DNA of 64,000 nucleotides from Paenibacillus rhizosphaerae. GTDB taxonomy: Bacteria; Bacillota; Bacilli; Paenibacillales; Paenibacillaceae. This document shows positions 49,949 to 58,529 of the stretch, one piece after another. The stretch spans positions 399,233 through 463,232 of the forward strand of contig NZ_JACHXJ010000004.1 in NCBI RefSeq assembly GCF_014192015.1. Direction: 5' to 3'. The position numbers were made by a program, and so were the translations under genes. The notes below the pieces were generated by a model. That model made no database searches and had not been told where the DNA came from. It was given only the letters and a program-made list of their open reading frames with translations. The number at the start of each line of letters is the position of its first letter. The first letter of the stretch is position 1.

Positions 49949-51335
49949 GGAAAAGGAGCGCCTGCTGGAGCAGTACTTTCAATCCGCGGCTATCGCAAGC
50001 CGGCGAATACCGGAGCCGCTGCTGGAGGAAGCAGTGGCGGCCGGCCTAAACCGCGGCAAGCGGATCAGGCGAAGCCGGGCGGTCATGCGCCGATCCGCGG
50101 TTTTCGTTGGAACCATAGCGGCCGCGATGCTGCTAGTGATCGGGATCGCATTTCCGCAAGCTTACAGCCCTTCCCGGTTGAGCGGCTTGGCGGCCAAGCT
50201 AATGGACAGAGCTGAGGTTCCCGATTATGTTGAGCAGCTGGCCGGGGAACGGGGAATTTTGCGGGAAGCGCTGGACGACGGGAAATATCAGGCTATCGAA
50301 CGGACAGCTTCTTATGGCGGGTATCAGGTCACGGTGGACGGCATGCTGACAGACTTGAACCATGTCGTCCTGTTCTATACCTCCAGTGGTGCCGGGGAGC
50401 GGATTACGCCGGATTCGCCAAGGCTGTTCACCCTGGGATATGATCCATTGAACGCCGTCCAGTTCATGGCAGGCTCCCAGCAGTTTAAAGGCGTTACGGA
50501 AGAGGGCGGGATCTATCACGACATGATCATTTTTGATCTTCCCTTAGGCGAAACGCTGCCGTCTGAGTTTTACTTGGCAGGTCGCTGGCGGAACGAAGGG
50601 GGTCCGGTCCCTCAAGACCAGTGGCTGGAAGTGAAGATCCCGGTGAAGGCCAACCGGCTGGCCGTTCTGGAGCGGGTCATTGATGTCAACCGGACGCTGG
50701 ACTTCGACGGACAGAAAATCAAGGTGTCGACCGTGAAGCAGGATGTGCAGCAGCTGGAGATCACCTTGCTGGCCGATCCGTCTAACGACAAGCGTGCAGA
50801 GCGAATGTATGGGCTGATGCTGTATAACAATCGGAAGGGCGGGTATACGGCGTATAATCTCGTTACGATGGCTTCGAATGGAGAGGGCTGGGAGTTAGGC
50901 TATTTTGCTCCTGAATACCAGCGCGGAGATCCGCTCATTTTAACAGGTAAAGGACTGGAAACGGCGTTTGAAGGCGAGAAGAAGATGGTGATTAACACCG
51001 CGACGAAGACGCTGGTTCAAGCTCCGGACAGCCGCCTGAAGCTTGAGAGCATCAAACGGTCAGGCAGCTTTATCCGGATCCGGACCGCGATTAAAACTCC
51101 ATTGCAAGGTATGGCTTACGTCGCACGACCGAAAAGCAAATTTAAGGACGCGAACGGGGCTTTTTATCCCCTTCCGCAGGATGGGGGAGTTCACGAGGCG
51201 TGGAACAGCAGAGGTGAGTGGAGTGAATATTATTTTGATATCCCGGCCAGCCAGTACGTCCAGCCGCTCACTTTTGACCTGAGGGATTACCCCGGCGAAC
51301 TGATACTGCAGGATTTTAAAATTGAGATCAAGTAA
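49941..51335 (+). CDS. DUF4179-type membrane anti-sigma partner
   Basis: A 464-residue protein. A cytoplasmic N-terminal segment of about 45 residues, likely the sigma-binding part, is followed by one membrane helix (about 51-68, SAVFVGTIAAAMLLVIGIAF). A large extracellular domain of beta-rich DUF4179/DUF5643 type follows (SYGGYQVTVDGMLTDLNHVVLFY...). It overlaps the sigma gene, so the two are coupled. The signal sensed is unknown. Confidence 0.85.
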   Translation: MVEEKERLLEQYFQSAAIASRRIPEPLLEEAVAAGLNRGKRIRRSRAVMRRSAVFVGTIAAAMLLVIGIAFPQAYSPSRLSGLAAKLMDRAEVPDYVEQLAGERGILREALDDGKYQAIERTASYGGYQVTVDGMLTDLNHVVLFYTSSGAGERITPDSPRLFTLGYDPLNAVQFMAGSQQFKGVTEEGGIYHDMIIFDLPLGETLPSEFYLAGRWRNEGGPVPQDQWLEVKIPVKANRLAVLERVIDVNRTLDFDGQKIKVSTVKQDVQQLEITLLADPSNDKRAERMYGLMLYNNRKGGYTAYNLVTMASNGEGWELGYFAPEYQRGDPLILTGKGLETAFEGEKKMVINTATKTLVQAPDSRLKLESIKRSGSFIRIRTAIKTPLQGMAYVARPKSKFKDANGAFYPLPQDGGVHEAWNSRGEWSEYYFDIPASQYVQPLTFDLRDYPGELILQDFKIEIK

Positions 51336-51350
51336 TCAACACGATAATAG

Positions 51351-51377
51351 AAGGGCTCTGCCACGGCAGGGCCTTTT
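51351..51377 (+). terminator. Rho-independent terminator after the DUF4179 gene
   Basis: GGCTCTGCC (51354-51362) and GGCAGGGCC (51365-51373) pair with one G-T, then TTTT. Confidence 0.75.
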
Positions 51378-51523
51378 GCCTTAGGACGCGATAAGCGTTT
51401 TAGATCATAAAAGATTAATTGCGTGAACCACATCTCAGTTTATTCCTATTGTACTCATCGGATTAATATTCTATAGTAAGGTCAAAGACCCCTATCTCTT
51501 CTTTAAAAGGACGGTGTAACCCG

Positions 51524-51934
51524 ATGAAGGAAATTCCGGAACCCTATGTCAAAGCGAACCAGACCGGCATCGTGCTGTTTGTGATCCTGACCGCCGTGTT
51601 CAACCAGCCGTACATTTTGCTGGCGCTGTGGATCATTCAGGTGCTGGGGCTGCTGACAGGGAAAAATGCGTTCGTGCTCCTGGCCAAACCTTTGCTGCGT
51701 GTCCAAGGTAAACCGACTCAGGCGCTGGAACTGCAGCGGTTCAACAATGTGCTGGCCGTGCTGTTTCTGACGCTGTCACTGCTCTTTTTTGCGCTGCAGC
51801 TGCCGGTGCTCGGATATATTTTCGCGGCGATGCTGTTTCTGGCGGCATTCGCGGCACTGTGCGGTTACTGCATCGGCTGCACGGTATATTTTCAATACAA
51901 GCAGTTTAAAGCGAGAAGACGGCTCCATTCATAA
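51524..51934 (+). CDS. DUF4395 membrane protein
   Basis: A 136-residue protein, ATG behind AAAGGACGGTG. It has four hydrophobic helices and the CGYCIGCTVYF motif near the C-terminus, the mark of DUF4395. The paired cysteines suggest thiol or sulfur chemistry in the membrane, but no reaction is established. It is monocistronic, with a terminator about 60 bases downstream. Confidence 0.85.
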   Translation: MKEIPEPYVKANQTGIVLFVILTAVFNQPYILLALWIIQVLGLLTGKNAFVLLAKPLLRVQGKPTQALELQRFNNVLAVLFLTLSLLFFALQLPVLGYIFAAMLFLAAFAALCGYCIGCTVYFQYKQFKARRRLHS

Positions 51935-51993
51935 AGGTTAAATAAAGAGAAAGCGGCCCGCTCACCGCTCTATACGTTCCATCTCATTTCATC

Positions 51994-52018
51994 AAGGCGC
52001 TCGCAGGAGCGCCTTTTT
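51994..52018 (+). terminator. Rho-independent terminator after the DUF4395 gene
   Basis: AAGGCGCTC (51994-52002), a four-base loop, GAGCGCCTT (52007-52015) and a T run. Confidence 0.9.
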
Positions 52019-52160
52019 GCTGCGTCCACGCCCATTAATCAGCCGCAGGCAGTCGCAGAGAATAAAATAGGGTAATATATAGAATGAACTAAAGAAATGA
52101 ATCTTCTATAATTAATTCAGATCATGATACTATTTTTGAGTGAATAAGGAGTGGTGAACG

Positions 52161-53216
52161 GTGAATACGGAAAATAAAAGCTTCTTCTATACAGGTACAT
52201 ACGCCCCTGAGGCGGAAAAGGGGATTTTCCTCTGTTCCCTCGACACGGAAACCGGAGAAATGGCCGTCGTGAACGGCCTGCCCGGCATTGCCAATCCCTC
52301 GTATCTGACGCTGAACGCGGCGGGGGACCGGCTGTATGCGGTGAGCGAAACGGGAAGCGGCGAGATCTTCGCCTATTCGATCGACAACGAAACCGGCGAG
52401 CTGCATCTGCTGGACCGGATGCCTACGGAAGGGGCGGACCCCTGCTACGTTTCCTTGACCCGGGACGGGCAGTTTGCGATGGTGTCCAATTATTCCAGCG
52501 GGCATATCAATGTGTTCCGGATCGGCGAAAACGGCGGACTGGCGGAGATGAGCTCCATCGTCAAGCACAGCGGGCGCAGCATCCGGGATGACCGGCAGGA
52601 AGGGCCGCATCCGCACTCGATTTTTCAGGACGCGGAAGGACAGTTTGTGCTGGTCTGCGATCTGGGGCTGGATGAAATCGTACTCTACCGTCTGGAAGAC
52701 GGCAAGCTGGTGACCCACGGGGAAGTGAAAACGACGCCGGGAGCGGGACCGCGCCATTTTGATTTTCACCCGTCCGGCAAGTGGGCATACGGCATTAACG
52801 AGCTCGATAATACGGTGACGGTGTTTGCCTACAACACGCAGGCCGGCGAGCTGAAAGTGCTGCAGAACGTCTCGACGCTGCCTGAGGATTTTGCCGGGAA
52901 GAGCTTCTGCGCCGACATTCATATTTCTCCTTGCGGACGTTTCCTGTACGGGTCCAACCGGGGAGATGACAGCATCGTCCTGTTCCATATCAACGAGTCG
53001 ACCGGTGAGCTGACCCCGGTGGATTGGGTATCCACGGGCGGCGAGTTCCCGCGCAATTTCGCGATCATTTCCGGATACCTGCTGGCGGCCAACCAGAACA
53101 CGGGCAATATGCTGTCGTACAAAATCGACTCCGCCACCGGGCGGCTGACCCCGACCGGCTTTGCCCTGGAGCTGCCGAAGCCGGTATGCATTCAACAGTG
53201 GGTGAAAGGCAAATAG
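52161..53216 (+). CDS. Lactonase-family beta-propeller protein (6-phosphogluconolactonase type)
   Basis: A 351-residue protein with a GTG start after AAGGAGTGGTGAACG. It shows seven-bladed propeller repeats with the YxGTY start (FFYTGTYAPEAEKGIFL), GADPCYVSLTRDGQFAMVSNY, GPHPHSIF, GAGPRHFDFHPSGKWAYGINEL and GEFPRNFAI. These are the constant motifs of the YbhE/Pgl family, which opens 6-phosphogluconolactone in the pentose phosphate pathway or acts on related lactones. It is monocistronic and cytoplasmic. Confidence 0.92.
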   Translation: MNTENKSFFYTGTYAPEAEKGIFLCSLDTETGEMAVVNGLPGIANPSYLTLNAAGDRLYAVSETGSGEIFAYSIDNETGELHLLDRMPTEGADPCYVSLTRDGQFAMVSNYSSGHINVFRIGENGGLAEMSSIVKHSGRSIRDDRQEGPHPHSIFQDAEGQFVLVCDLGLDEIVLYRLEDGKLVTHGEVKTTPGAGPRHFDFHPSGKWAYGINELDNTVTVFAYNTQAGELKVLQNVSTLPEDFAGKSFCADIHISPCGRFLYGSNRGDDSIVLFHINESTGELTPVDWVSTGGEFPRNFAIISGYLLAANQNTGNMLSYKIDSATGRLTPTGFALELPKPVCIQQWVKGK

Positions 53217-53230
53217 CAGGATGATTTCTC

Positions 53231-53278
53231 AACGACCAAAACCAGGGTTCCATTTTATGGTTCCCCTGGTTTTTTTGT
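53231..53278 (+). terminator. Rho-independent terminator after the lactonase gene
   Basis: An AAACCAGGG / CCCCTGGTTT stem with inner pairing, followed by a run of seven Ts. Confidence 0.85.
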
Positions 53279-53344
53279 TGTGATACATTGGGTGTAGGCT
53301 CTCTTGCATTTCCGATAGGGTGGAGCGATGAAAGGGGGGATAGG

Positions 53345-53533
53345 ATGAGGAAGTTCCGATGGATCGATTACGCGGTTGTGTTTGTCCTCGTTTTTGGTCT
53401 AGGGATCGTCAATATTGTCCCGCCGGCCAATTTCGTTGCCATTGCGGCCAGTCTCGCCGTATCCGCCATCCTGGTCAGTCTGGTGGTCGGCACCGTCACA
53501 AACCTGGTGTTCAGGTCCAGAAAGAGAAATTGA
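53345..53533 (+). CDS. Small two-helix membrane protein
   Basis: A 62-residue protein with ATG at 53345 behind AAAGGGGGGATAGG. Two hydrophobic helices (about 8-24 and 29-54) separated by PPAN and a basic end FRSRKRN give an N-in/C-in hairpin. I do not recognise the family. It sits alone upstream of the sulfate operon promoter. Confidence 0.65.
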   Translation: MRKFRWIDYAVVFVLVFGLGIVNIVPPANFVAIAASLAVSAILVSLVVGTVTNLVFRSRKRN

Positions 53534-53550
53534 TTTTGTGAAAAAAAGGT

Positions 53551-53610
53551 TTGACAGGTACGCTTCGGCTCACTACAATATAGCCATATAACATACTAAT
53601 CAGGTAGGAA
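53551..53610 (+). promoter_or_regulatory. Sulfate operon promoter and downstream operator
   Basis: -35 TTGACA (53551-53556), 17-base spacer, -10 TACAAT (53574-53579), start near 53586. CATACTAAT-CAGGTAGGAA (53592-53610) follows at about +7. The same motif lies just after the yezD start site, so it is a probable operator of a sulfur regulator such as the Rrf2-type CymR (inference). A structured leader of about 200 bases follows up to the gene. Confidence 0.65.
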
Positions 53611-53810
53611 TAATTACAGATTGCAGTTCTCACCGTACGGACGGAGGAACTTCTGGAACAGGCGCAGACAGGTCAATTCATGACCGTTTTGTCTGCAGGC
53701 TGTGCCGGATTTTCCTCTGTCCTTTTTTGCTTGGCGAAACACCGGCCACACCAAGAGATTTCCCGATGAATCAGTCAGGCCGTACATTTTATCACTGGGG
53801 AGTGGGTCAT

Positions 53811-54929
53811 ATGGTACACGTATGGGGAAGAAAACAAATCGTAAGGCGGGGATTGAGCACAGGGCTGGCGCTGCTGCTGACCGCCGCGCTTGCCGCCTGC
53901 GGAAATGGAAGCGGCAGCGGAAGCACGGACAAAGAGGCGGGGGGCACCGCCGAAGGGAAAAGCACGGAGGCACAGGCGGGCAGCTCGGCCAAACCGGTTG
54001 AACTGCTAAACGTCTCCTACGACCCGACGCGGGAGCTGTACGAGAACTACAACAAGGCGTTTGCGGCCTATTGGGAAAAAGAAAAGGGCCAGCAGGTCAC
54101 GATTAAGCAGTCGCATGGTGGCTCGGGGGCGCAAAGCCGTTCCGTCATCGACGGACTCGAAGCGGATGTGGTCACGTTGGCGCTCGGCTATGACATCGAT
54201 GCGATTCAGAAGAAAGGTCTGATCAATGAGGGCTGGGAAAGCAAATTTGAGCACAACAGCACACCGTACAGCTCGACCATCGTGTTCCTGGTGAAAAAGG
54301 GCAACCCGAAGAACATCAAGGATTGGGGCGATCTGATCAAAGGTGATGTGGAAGTCATTACGCCGAATCCGAAGACGTCCGGAGGCGCCCGCTGGAACTA
54401 CCTGGCGGCCTGGGGCTACGCTTTGAAGCAAAACAATAACGACGAGGCCAAAGCGCAGGAGTTCGTCAAGGAACTGTTCAAGCACGTACCGGTGCTCGAC
54501 ACCGGCGCCCGCGGAGCGACGACGACCTTCGTGGAGCGCGGCATCGGCGATGTGCTGCTCGCCTGGGAGAACGAGGCCATGCTGTCGGTCAAGGAGCTTG
54601 GCCCGGACAAATTCGACATCGTCTATCCGTCGGTCAGCATCCTTGCCGAACCGCCGGTCGCGGTCGTCGACAAAGTCGTGGATAAGCGCGGAACCCGCGA
54701 GGTTGCCGAAGCTTACCTGAAGTATCTGTACTCGGAGGAAGGCCAAACGATTGCCGCGGAAAACTTCTACCGGCCGACGCTGGAAAGCGTCAAGGAAAAG
54801 TACAAGGACAAATTCCAGGACATCAGCCTGTTTACGCTGCAGGATGTGTTCGGAACGTGGGATGAGACGCAGCAGAAGCATTTCAGCGACGGAGGCATTT
54901 TCGATCAAATTTATACGCCTGGCAGCTGA
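53811..54929 (+). CDS. Sulfate/thiosulfate ABC transporter substrate-binding lipoprotein
   Basis: A 372-residue protein; the ATG at 53811 has GGGGAGTGGG just before it. The lipobox LAAC (Cys about 29) is followed by a G/S linker. The Sbp/CysP fold shows LLNVSYDPTRELYENYNKAF, QSHGGSGAQSRSVIDGLEADVVTLALGYDID and NPKTSGGARWNYLAAWGYA, which form the sulfate-binding site. It delivers sulfate to the CysT-CysW permeases downstream. Confidence 0.94.
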   Translation: MVHVWGRKQIVRRGLSTGLALLLTAALAACGNGSGSGSTDKEAGGTAEGKSTEAQAGSSAKPVELLNVSYDPTRELYENYNKAFAAYWEKEKGQQVTIKQSHGGSGAQSRSVIDGLEADVVTLALGYDIDAIQKKGLINEGWESKFEHNSTPYSSTIVFLVKKGNPKNIKDWGDLIKGDVEVITPNPKTSGGARWNYLAAWGYALKQNNNDEAKAQEFVKELFKHVPVLDTGARGATTTFVERGIGDVLLAWENEAMLSVKELGPDKFDIVYPSVSILAEPPVAVVDKVVDKRGTREVAEAYLKYLYSEEGQTIAAENFYRPTLESVKEKYKDKFQDISLFTLQDVFGTWDETQQKHFSDGGIFDQIYTPGS

Positions 54930-54970
54930 TCGGCGCACACAAGGCCGAAGGCAGGAAAGGATGAACGGTC

Positions 54971-55804
54971 ATGAGTCAAGTGAATGCGGCCCGGCGGAGG
55001 GTGCTGCCGGGTTTTGGGCTGACGCTGGGATACAGCGTGCTGTACTTGAGCCTGGTGGTGCTGATCCCGTTGTCGGCGCTCCTCTTAAATTCTACGGGGC
55101 TGAGCTGGGAGAAGTTCTGGCATGTGGCAACCGACCCGCGGGTGCTGGCCTCTTACAAGATCAGCTTTTTGACCTCGGCGGCGGCCGCCCTGATCGACTC
55201 GGCCCTGGGGCTGCTGATCGCCTGGGTGCTGGTGCGTTACGAGTTTCCCGGAAAAAGGCTGTTTGACGCGCTGATCGACCTGCCCTTTGCGCTTCCGACC
55301 GCGGTGGCGGGGGTCGCACTGACCGCGCTCTACTCGCAAAACGGCTGGATCGGCTCGCTGCTGGAGCCGCTGGGCATCAAGGTGGCCTTTACGCAGCTGG
55401 GCATTACGATTGCGCTGATGTTCATCGGCATCCCGTTCGTTGTGCGGACCGTGCAGCCCGTGCTGCAGGACGCGGAGCGGGACGCCGAAGAGGCGGCCGC
55501 CACACTTGGGGCGAAGCGCTTCCGGACGTTCCGGACCATCATTTTGCCGGAGCTGATTCCGCCGCTCTTGACGGGTTTTGCCCTGGCGTTCGCGCGCGGC
55601 ATTGGGGAATATGGGTCGGTCGTGTTCATTTCGGGCAATATGCCGATGAAGACGGAGATCGCGCCGCTGCTCATCATGTCGAAGCTGGAGCAGTTCGATT
55701 ATGCTGGCGCCGCCGCCGTAGCGATCCTGCTGCTGCTGATCTCGTTTCTGCTGCTGCTGGTCATCAATTCGCTGCAGCGGTGGACGCGGCGCTCGGTGCG
55801 GTAA
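54971..55804 (+). CDS. cysT: Sulfate ABC transporter permease CysT
   Basis: A 277-residue permease with six helices. IDLPFALPTAVAGVALTALYSQNGWIG is the family signature. The ATPase-contact loop is AEEAAATLGAKRFRTFRTIILPEL (about 173-196). ATG start with AAAGGA upstream. It forms the channel with CysW. Confidence 0.94.
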   Translation: MSQVNAARRRVLPGFGLTLGYSVLYLSLVVLIPLSALLLNSTGLSWEKFWHVATDPRVLASYKISFLTSAAAALIDSALGLLIAWVLVRYEFPGKRLFDALIDLPFALPTAVAGVALTALYSQNGWIGSLLEPLGIKVAFTQLGITIALMFIGIPFVVRTVQPVLQDAERDAEEAAATLGAKRFRTFRTIILPELIPPLLTGFALAFARGIGEYGSVVFISGNMPMKTEIAPLLIMSKLEQFDYAGAAAVAILLLLISFLLLLVINSLQRWTRRSVR

Positions 55805-55861
55805 TGCCCCGCCGGGCTATCCCCTATGCTCATGTGTCACTAAGAAAAGGAGGGCTTCCCT

Positions 55862-56722
55862 ATGGCAGGTACCGTGCCCATGACTTCCGTCCAAACGAGT
55901 GCCCAGGCTTCTCCGGCCACGACGGAAGCGGCCTGGGTGAAATGGCTGCTGATCGCGGCGGCCGGGCTGGCGCTGCTCTGGCTGATCGTGCTGCCGCTGC
56001 TCATCGTCATCACCGAGGCACTCAAGAAGGGTTGGGATGTGTACGTCGCGGCTCTCGCCGATCCGGACGCGCTGTCCGCCCTGAAACTGACGCTCATCGT
56101 TGCGCTGGTGACGGTTCCGCTGAACACGGTGTTCGGCATCGCCGCCGCCTGGGCGATTACTAAATTCAAGTTTCGCGGCAAAGGGGCGCTGATCACGCTG
56201 ATCGACCTGCCCTTTGCGGTGTCGCCCGTGATCGGCGGACTGATCTTTGTGCTCGTGTTTGGGGCGAACGGATGGTTCGGGCCCTGGCTGAGCGACCACG
56301 ATATCAAAATCATTTATGCCGTGCCGGGCATCATCCTGGCGACGCTGTTCGTGACCTTTCCCTTTGTGGCCAGGGAGCTGATCCCTCTGATGGAGGACCA
56401 GGGCACCCAGGAGGAGGAAGCGGCCGTAACGCTGGGAGCACGCGGCTGGCATGTATTCACCCGGGTGACCCTGCCGAATATCAAATGGGGCCTGCTGTAC
56501 GGGATGATCCTGTGCAACGCCCGCGCCATGGGGGAATTCGGGGCGGTGTCAGTCGTCTCCGGACACATTCGCGGACAGACGAATACACTGCCGCTGCATG
56601 TGGAGATTTTGTACAACGAATACCAGTTCTCGGCGTCGTTTGCGGTGGCGTCGCTGCTCCTGCTGCTGGCGCTGGTCACGCTCCTGATTAAAAGTTGGCT
56701 GTCGTGGAAAAATGCTCATTGA
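55862..56722 (+). CDS. cysW: Sulfate ABC transporter permease CysW
   Basis: A 286-residue permease with six helices and IDLPFAVSPVIGGLIFVLVFGANGWFG, the CysW counterpart of the CysT signature. The loop EEEAAVTLGARGWHVFTRVTLPNI (about 181-204) docks the ATPase. ATG follows AAGGAGGG. No cysA gene follows; the operon ends here and the next gene (yezD) has its own promoter, whose -35 overlaps this stop codon. Confidence 0.94.
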   Translation: MAGTVPMTSVQTSAQASPATTEAAWVKWLLIAAAGLALLWLIVLPLLIVITEALKKGWDVYVAALADPDALSALKLTLIVALVTVPLNTVFGIAAAWAITKFKFRGKGALITLIDLPFAVSPVIGGLIFVLVFGANGWFGPWLSDHDIKIIYAVPGIILATLFVTFPFVARELIPLMEDQGTQEEEAAVTLGARGWHVFTRVTLPNIKWGLLYGMILCNARAMGEFGAVSVVSGHIRGQTNTLPLHVEILYNEYQFSASFAVASLLLLLALVTLLIKSWLSWKNAH

Positions 56723-56772
56723 CAGCGATTTTACCTGCGTGATAATGTTAAACCATACTAAATTGGTTGGAA
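56719..56772 (+). promoter_or_regulatory. yezD promoter with sulfur-regulon-like operator
   Basis: -35 TTGACA (56719-56724), 16-base spacer, -10 GATAAT (56741-56746), start near 56753. CATACTAAATTGGTTGGAA (56754-56772) follows at once and matches the motif after the sulfate operon start site. Confidence 0.65.
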
Positions 56773-56847
56773 AAGAAGGATTATTTTTGCATTCATCCCC
56801 AATGGCTCATATTCCTTAAAATCCAGGAACTAAAGGAGGCGTCAATT

Positions 56848-57066
56848 GTGGCAAAACCTCTTATCATTGATGAAGTATGGAAGGAACGTATTGCGAGTCA
56901 GCTGAACGATATGGAATTCGGTTCGCTTCACATCGTTGTGCATGAGGGACAAATCGTGCAGATGGAGCGGACGGAACGCAAACGGTACGAGAACACGCCG
57001 GGCAGTTCCGTAAAGGCGGCGGCCAGAGCCGAGCGGAGGACCGGAAGGGAGTCCGGGCTGCGCTAG
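56848..57066 (+). CDS. yezD: YezD-family small protein (DUF2292)
   Basis: A 72-residue soluble protein with GTG start behind AAGGAGGCGTC. The core FGSLHIVVHEGQIVQMERTERKR is the DUF2292 motif. Members are commonly found in cysteine/sulfate gene clusters of Bacillota; the function is unknown. Its own promoter carries the same putative operator as the sulfate importer, so it is probably induced by sulfur limitation. Confidence 0.88.
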   Translation: MAKPLIIDEVWKERIASQLNDMEFGSLHIVVHEGQIVQMERTERKRYENTPGSSVKAAARAERRTGRESGLR

Positions 57067-57103
57067 CCTCGATTGTCCCCCGTCAGTATGACGAACGGAT
57101 ATG

Positions 57104-57167
57104 AATAACCCCGCTGAATGCCTTACCTTCCATCGTGGAAGGGGCAGGACAGCGGGGTTATTTTTTT
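57104..57167 (+). terminator. Rho-independent terminator after yezD
   Basis: AATAACCCCGCTG (57104-57116) pairs with 57150-57162 around an inner CTTCC/GGAAG hairpin, followed by Ts. A repeat copy begins two bases later. Confidence 0.85.
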
Positions 57168-57168
57168 A

Positions 57169-57276
57169 GAGATCAGAAAGTATAAGTTTCGGAGCCTCTG
57201 CTTCCTGATCTCGCAAGAAAAACTTCAGCTAAACGCGGTCTGTCTTCTTTGAAGGTACGTCGATAGACGTTTTTCG
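57169..57276 (+). repeat. Copy C of the structured intergenic repeat
   Basis: Outer arms GAGATCAG (57169-57176) / CTGATCTC (57205-57212), inner GGAGC/GCTTCC. The core has GAAAAAC (57217-57223) pairing with GTTTTTC (57269-57275), CTTC-TTT-GAAG and CGTC-GATA-GACG hairpins. It lies between a terminator and the convergent 290-residue membrane protein gene. Confidence 0.85.
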
Positions 57277-57359
57277 TATGGCATAGTCACGTACGGAACG
57301 TCAACCCTAATCCTCAAGCGAAACGAGGGGAAGGTCTGCAGGTTGCAGGCTTTGGAGAC

Positions 57360-58232
57360 TCAGCGATCCTTCGTTTCCTCCTCGTTGTCTTTGGATACTT
57401 CGCGGTGGCCGGCATAGGGCCGGTTCCGGCGGGTGGGCTTGGGGTTTAGGTTAAAGCCGAACAGGAACAGCACCACCTGGACGGCAAGTATGTAAGGTGC
57501 CGCGGTCAAACCGAGCAGGTGCAGAAGCGCCACCACGGCGATGATCAGGGCGAGCAGCCGGTACAAAATGCCCGGCGTATCCCTTCGGGTATCCATGATG
57601 ACCCAGTACAGAAAGAGCGTGGCCGCGAGGCACGAAATGAGCCGTGTCCACAGCTCCAGGCTTGTCCACGACAGGGCGGCGGCGCCGCTGTCCTGAAAGC
57701 CGTTATACAGCTGGATGAACCAATACAGGGTGAGGACCAGGGCGGCGAAAGGAACCGCCGGGCGGATCATTCTCCAGAAGCTGGAGCCCCATCCGGGATT
57801 GTCTATTTTGCGGATCAGCACCGATTGTTCATGAATCCGCCGGTGGATTTCCCGGTCCAGCATTTTCTGCAGCATCAGCATCCGGGAGAAATCCCGTTCA
57901 CGTATGTAAGCATCGATCATGTCCAGCAGCTCCGGAGTCATCAGCGGGGCTGCTTTGCATTCCTGAAGCAGCTGGATAAGCTGGTCCGGTTCTTGGGCGC
58001 CGACATGGGCGGCCTCCACTTCTTCGCCCAGGACGCCATGCGCCCGGCTGTACAGGGCGAGTGAGCGCTGCAGCAGCTCCAGCCGGGCGGCGGCCTCCGC
58101 CCGCAGGGAACGGGATGTGCGGATGTACAGCCAGAGGAAGACGATGACCGCGAGCCCTGCTACGATCAAATTCGATTCCGTTCCGGTAAGCCGGTCAAGG
58201 CCGGCCTGAAAAGCAAGGGACAATAACGCCAC
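57360..58232 (-). CDS. Polytopic membrane protein with helical cytoplasmic domain, unknown
   Basis: A 290-residue protein. One helix near the N-terminus (about 21-37) is followed by a soluble alpha-helical region of about 115 residues (LRAEAAARLELLQRSLALYSR..., MLMLQKMLDREIHRR). Four helices (about 153-262) and a very polar tail ending EEETKDR follow. I do not recognise the family. Both of its flanks carry copies of the structured repeat, which is unusual in the window. Confidence 0.7.
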   Translation of the reverse strand: MALLSLAFQAGLDRLTGTESNLIVAGLAVIVFLWLYIRTSRSLRAEAAARLELLQRSLALYSRAHGVLGEEVEAAHVGAQEPDQLIQLLQECKAAPLMTPELLDMIDAYIRERDFSRMLMLQKMLDREIHRRIHEQSVLIRKIDNPGWGSSFWRMIRPAVPFAALVLTLYWFIQLYNGFQDSGAAALSWTSLELWTRLISCLAATLFLYWVIMDTRRDTPGILYRLLALIIAVVALLHLLGLTAAPYILAVQVVLFLFGFNLNPKPTRRNRPYAGHREVSKDNEEETKDR

Positions 58233-58256
58233 CTCCCTTCATTATTATTTTATCAA

Positions 58257-58369
58257 GATCAGGGAATTTCAGTATTTAGAGCCAGGCCGTATGCAACAAT
58301 GATCGCAAGAAAAACTTCCACTAAATGTGGTCTGTCTCCTTTGAAAATGCATCAATAGCCGTTTTTCTT
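58257..58369 (+). repeat. Copy D of the structured intergenic repeat
   Basis: Outer arms GATCA (58257-58261) / TGATC (58300-58304). The core starts GCAAGAAAAAC (58305) and closes at GTTTTTCTT (58361-58369). The inner CCAC/GTGG stem is intact. It is directly followed by copy E, core-to-core distance 116 bases. Confidence 0.8.
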
Positions 58370-58371
58370 TA

Positions 58372-58485
58372 GATCATGGAATTTCAAACTTAAGGCGAAG
58401 CTAAACAAAATTCAATGATCGCAAGAAAAACTTCCGCTAATTGTGGTCTGTCTCCTTTGAAAATGCATCAATAGCCGTTTTTCTT
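58372..58485 (+). repeat. Copy E of the structured intergenic repeat
   Basis: Outer arms GATCATGGAAT (58372-58382) / ATTCAATGATC (58410-58420), ten of eleven pairs kept. The core runs 58421-58485, with the stem CCGC/GTGG where copy D has CCAC/GTGG. Confidence 0.85.
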
Positions 58486-58529
58486 ACTATTGCATAACCG
58501 TTACGGGATTTCAACAGGTTAAACCTGCG

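Noticed and set aside
53586..53810. S-box (SAM) or T-box riboswitch before the sulfate binding protein
   Set aside because: Neither the S-box GAGGGA-type core nor the T-box TGGNACCGCG sequence is visible; the stems differ.
57360..57660. Small plus-strand frames inside the 290-residue membrane protein gene
   Set aside because: They have no ribosome site and the minus-strand gene has clear helices and normal codon use.
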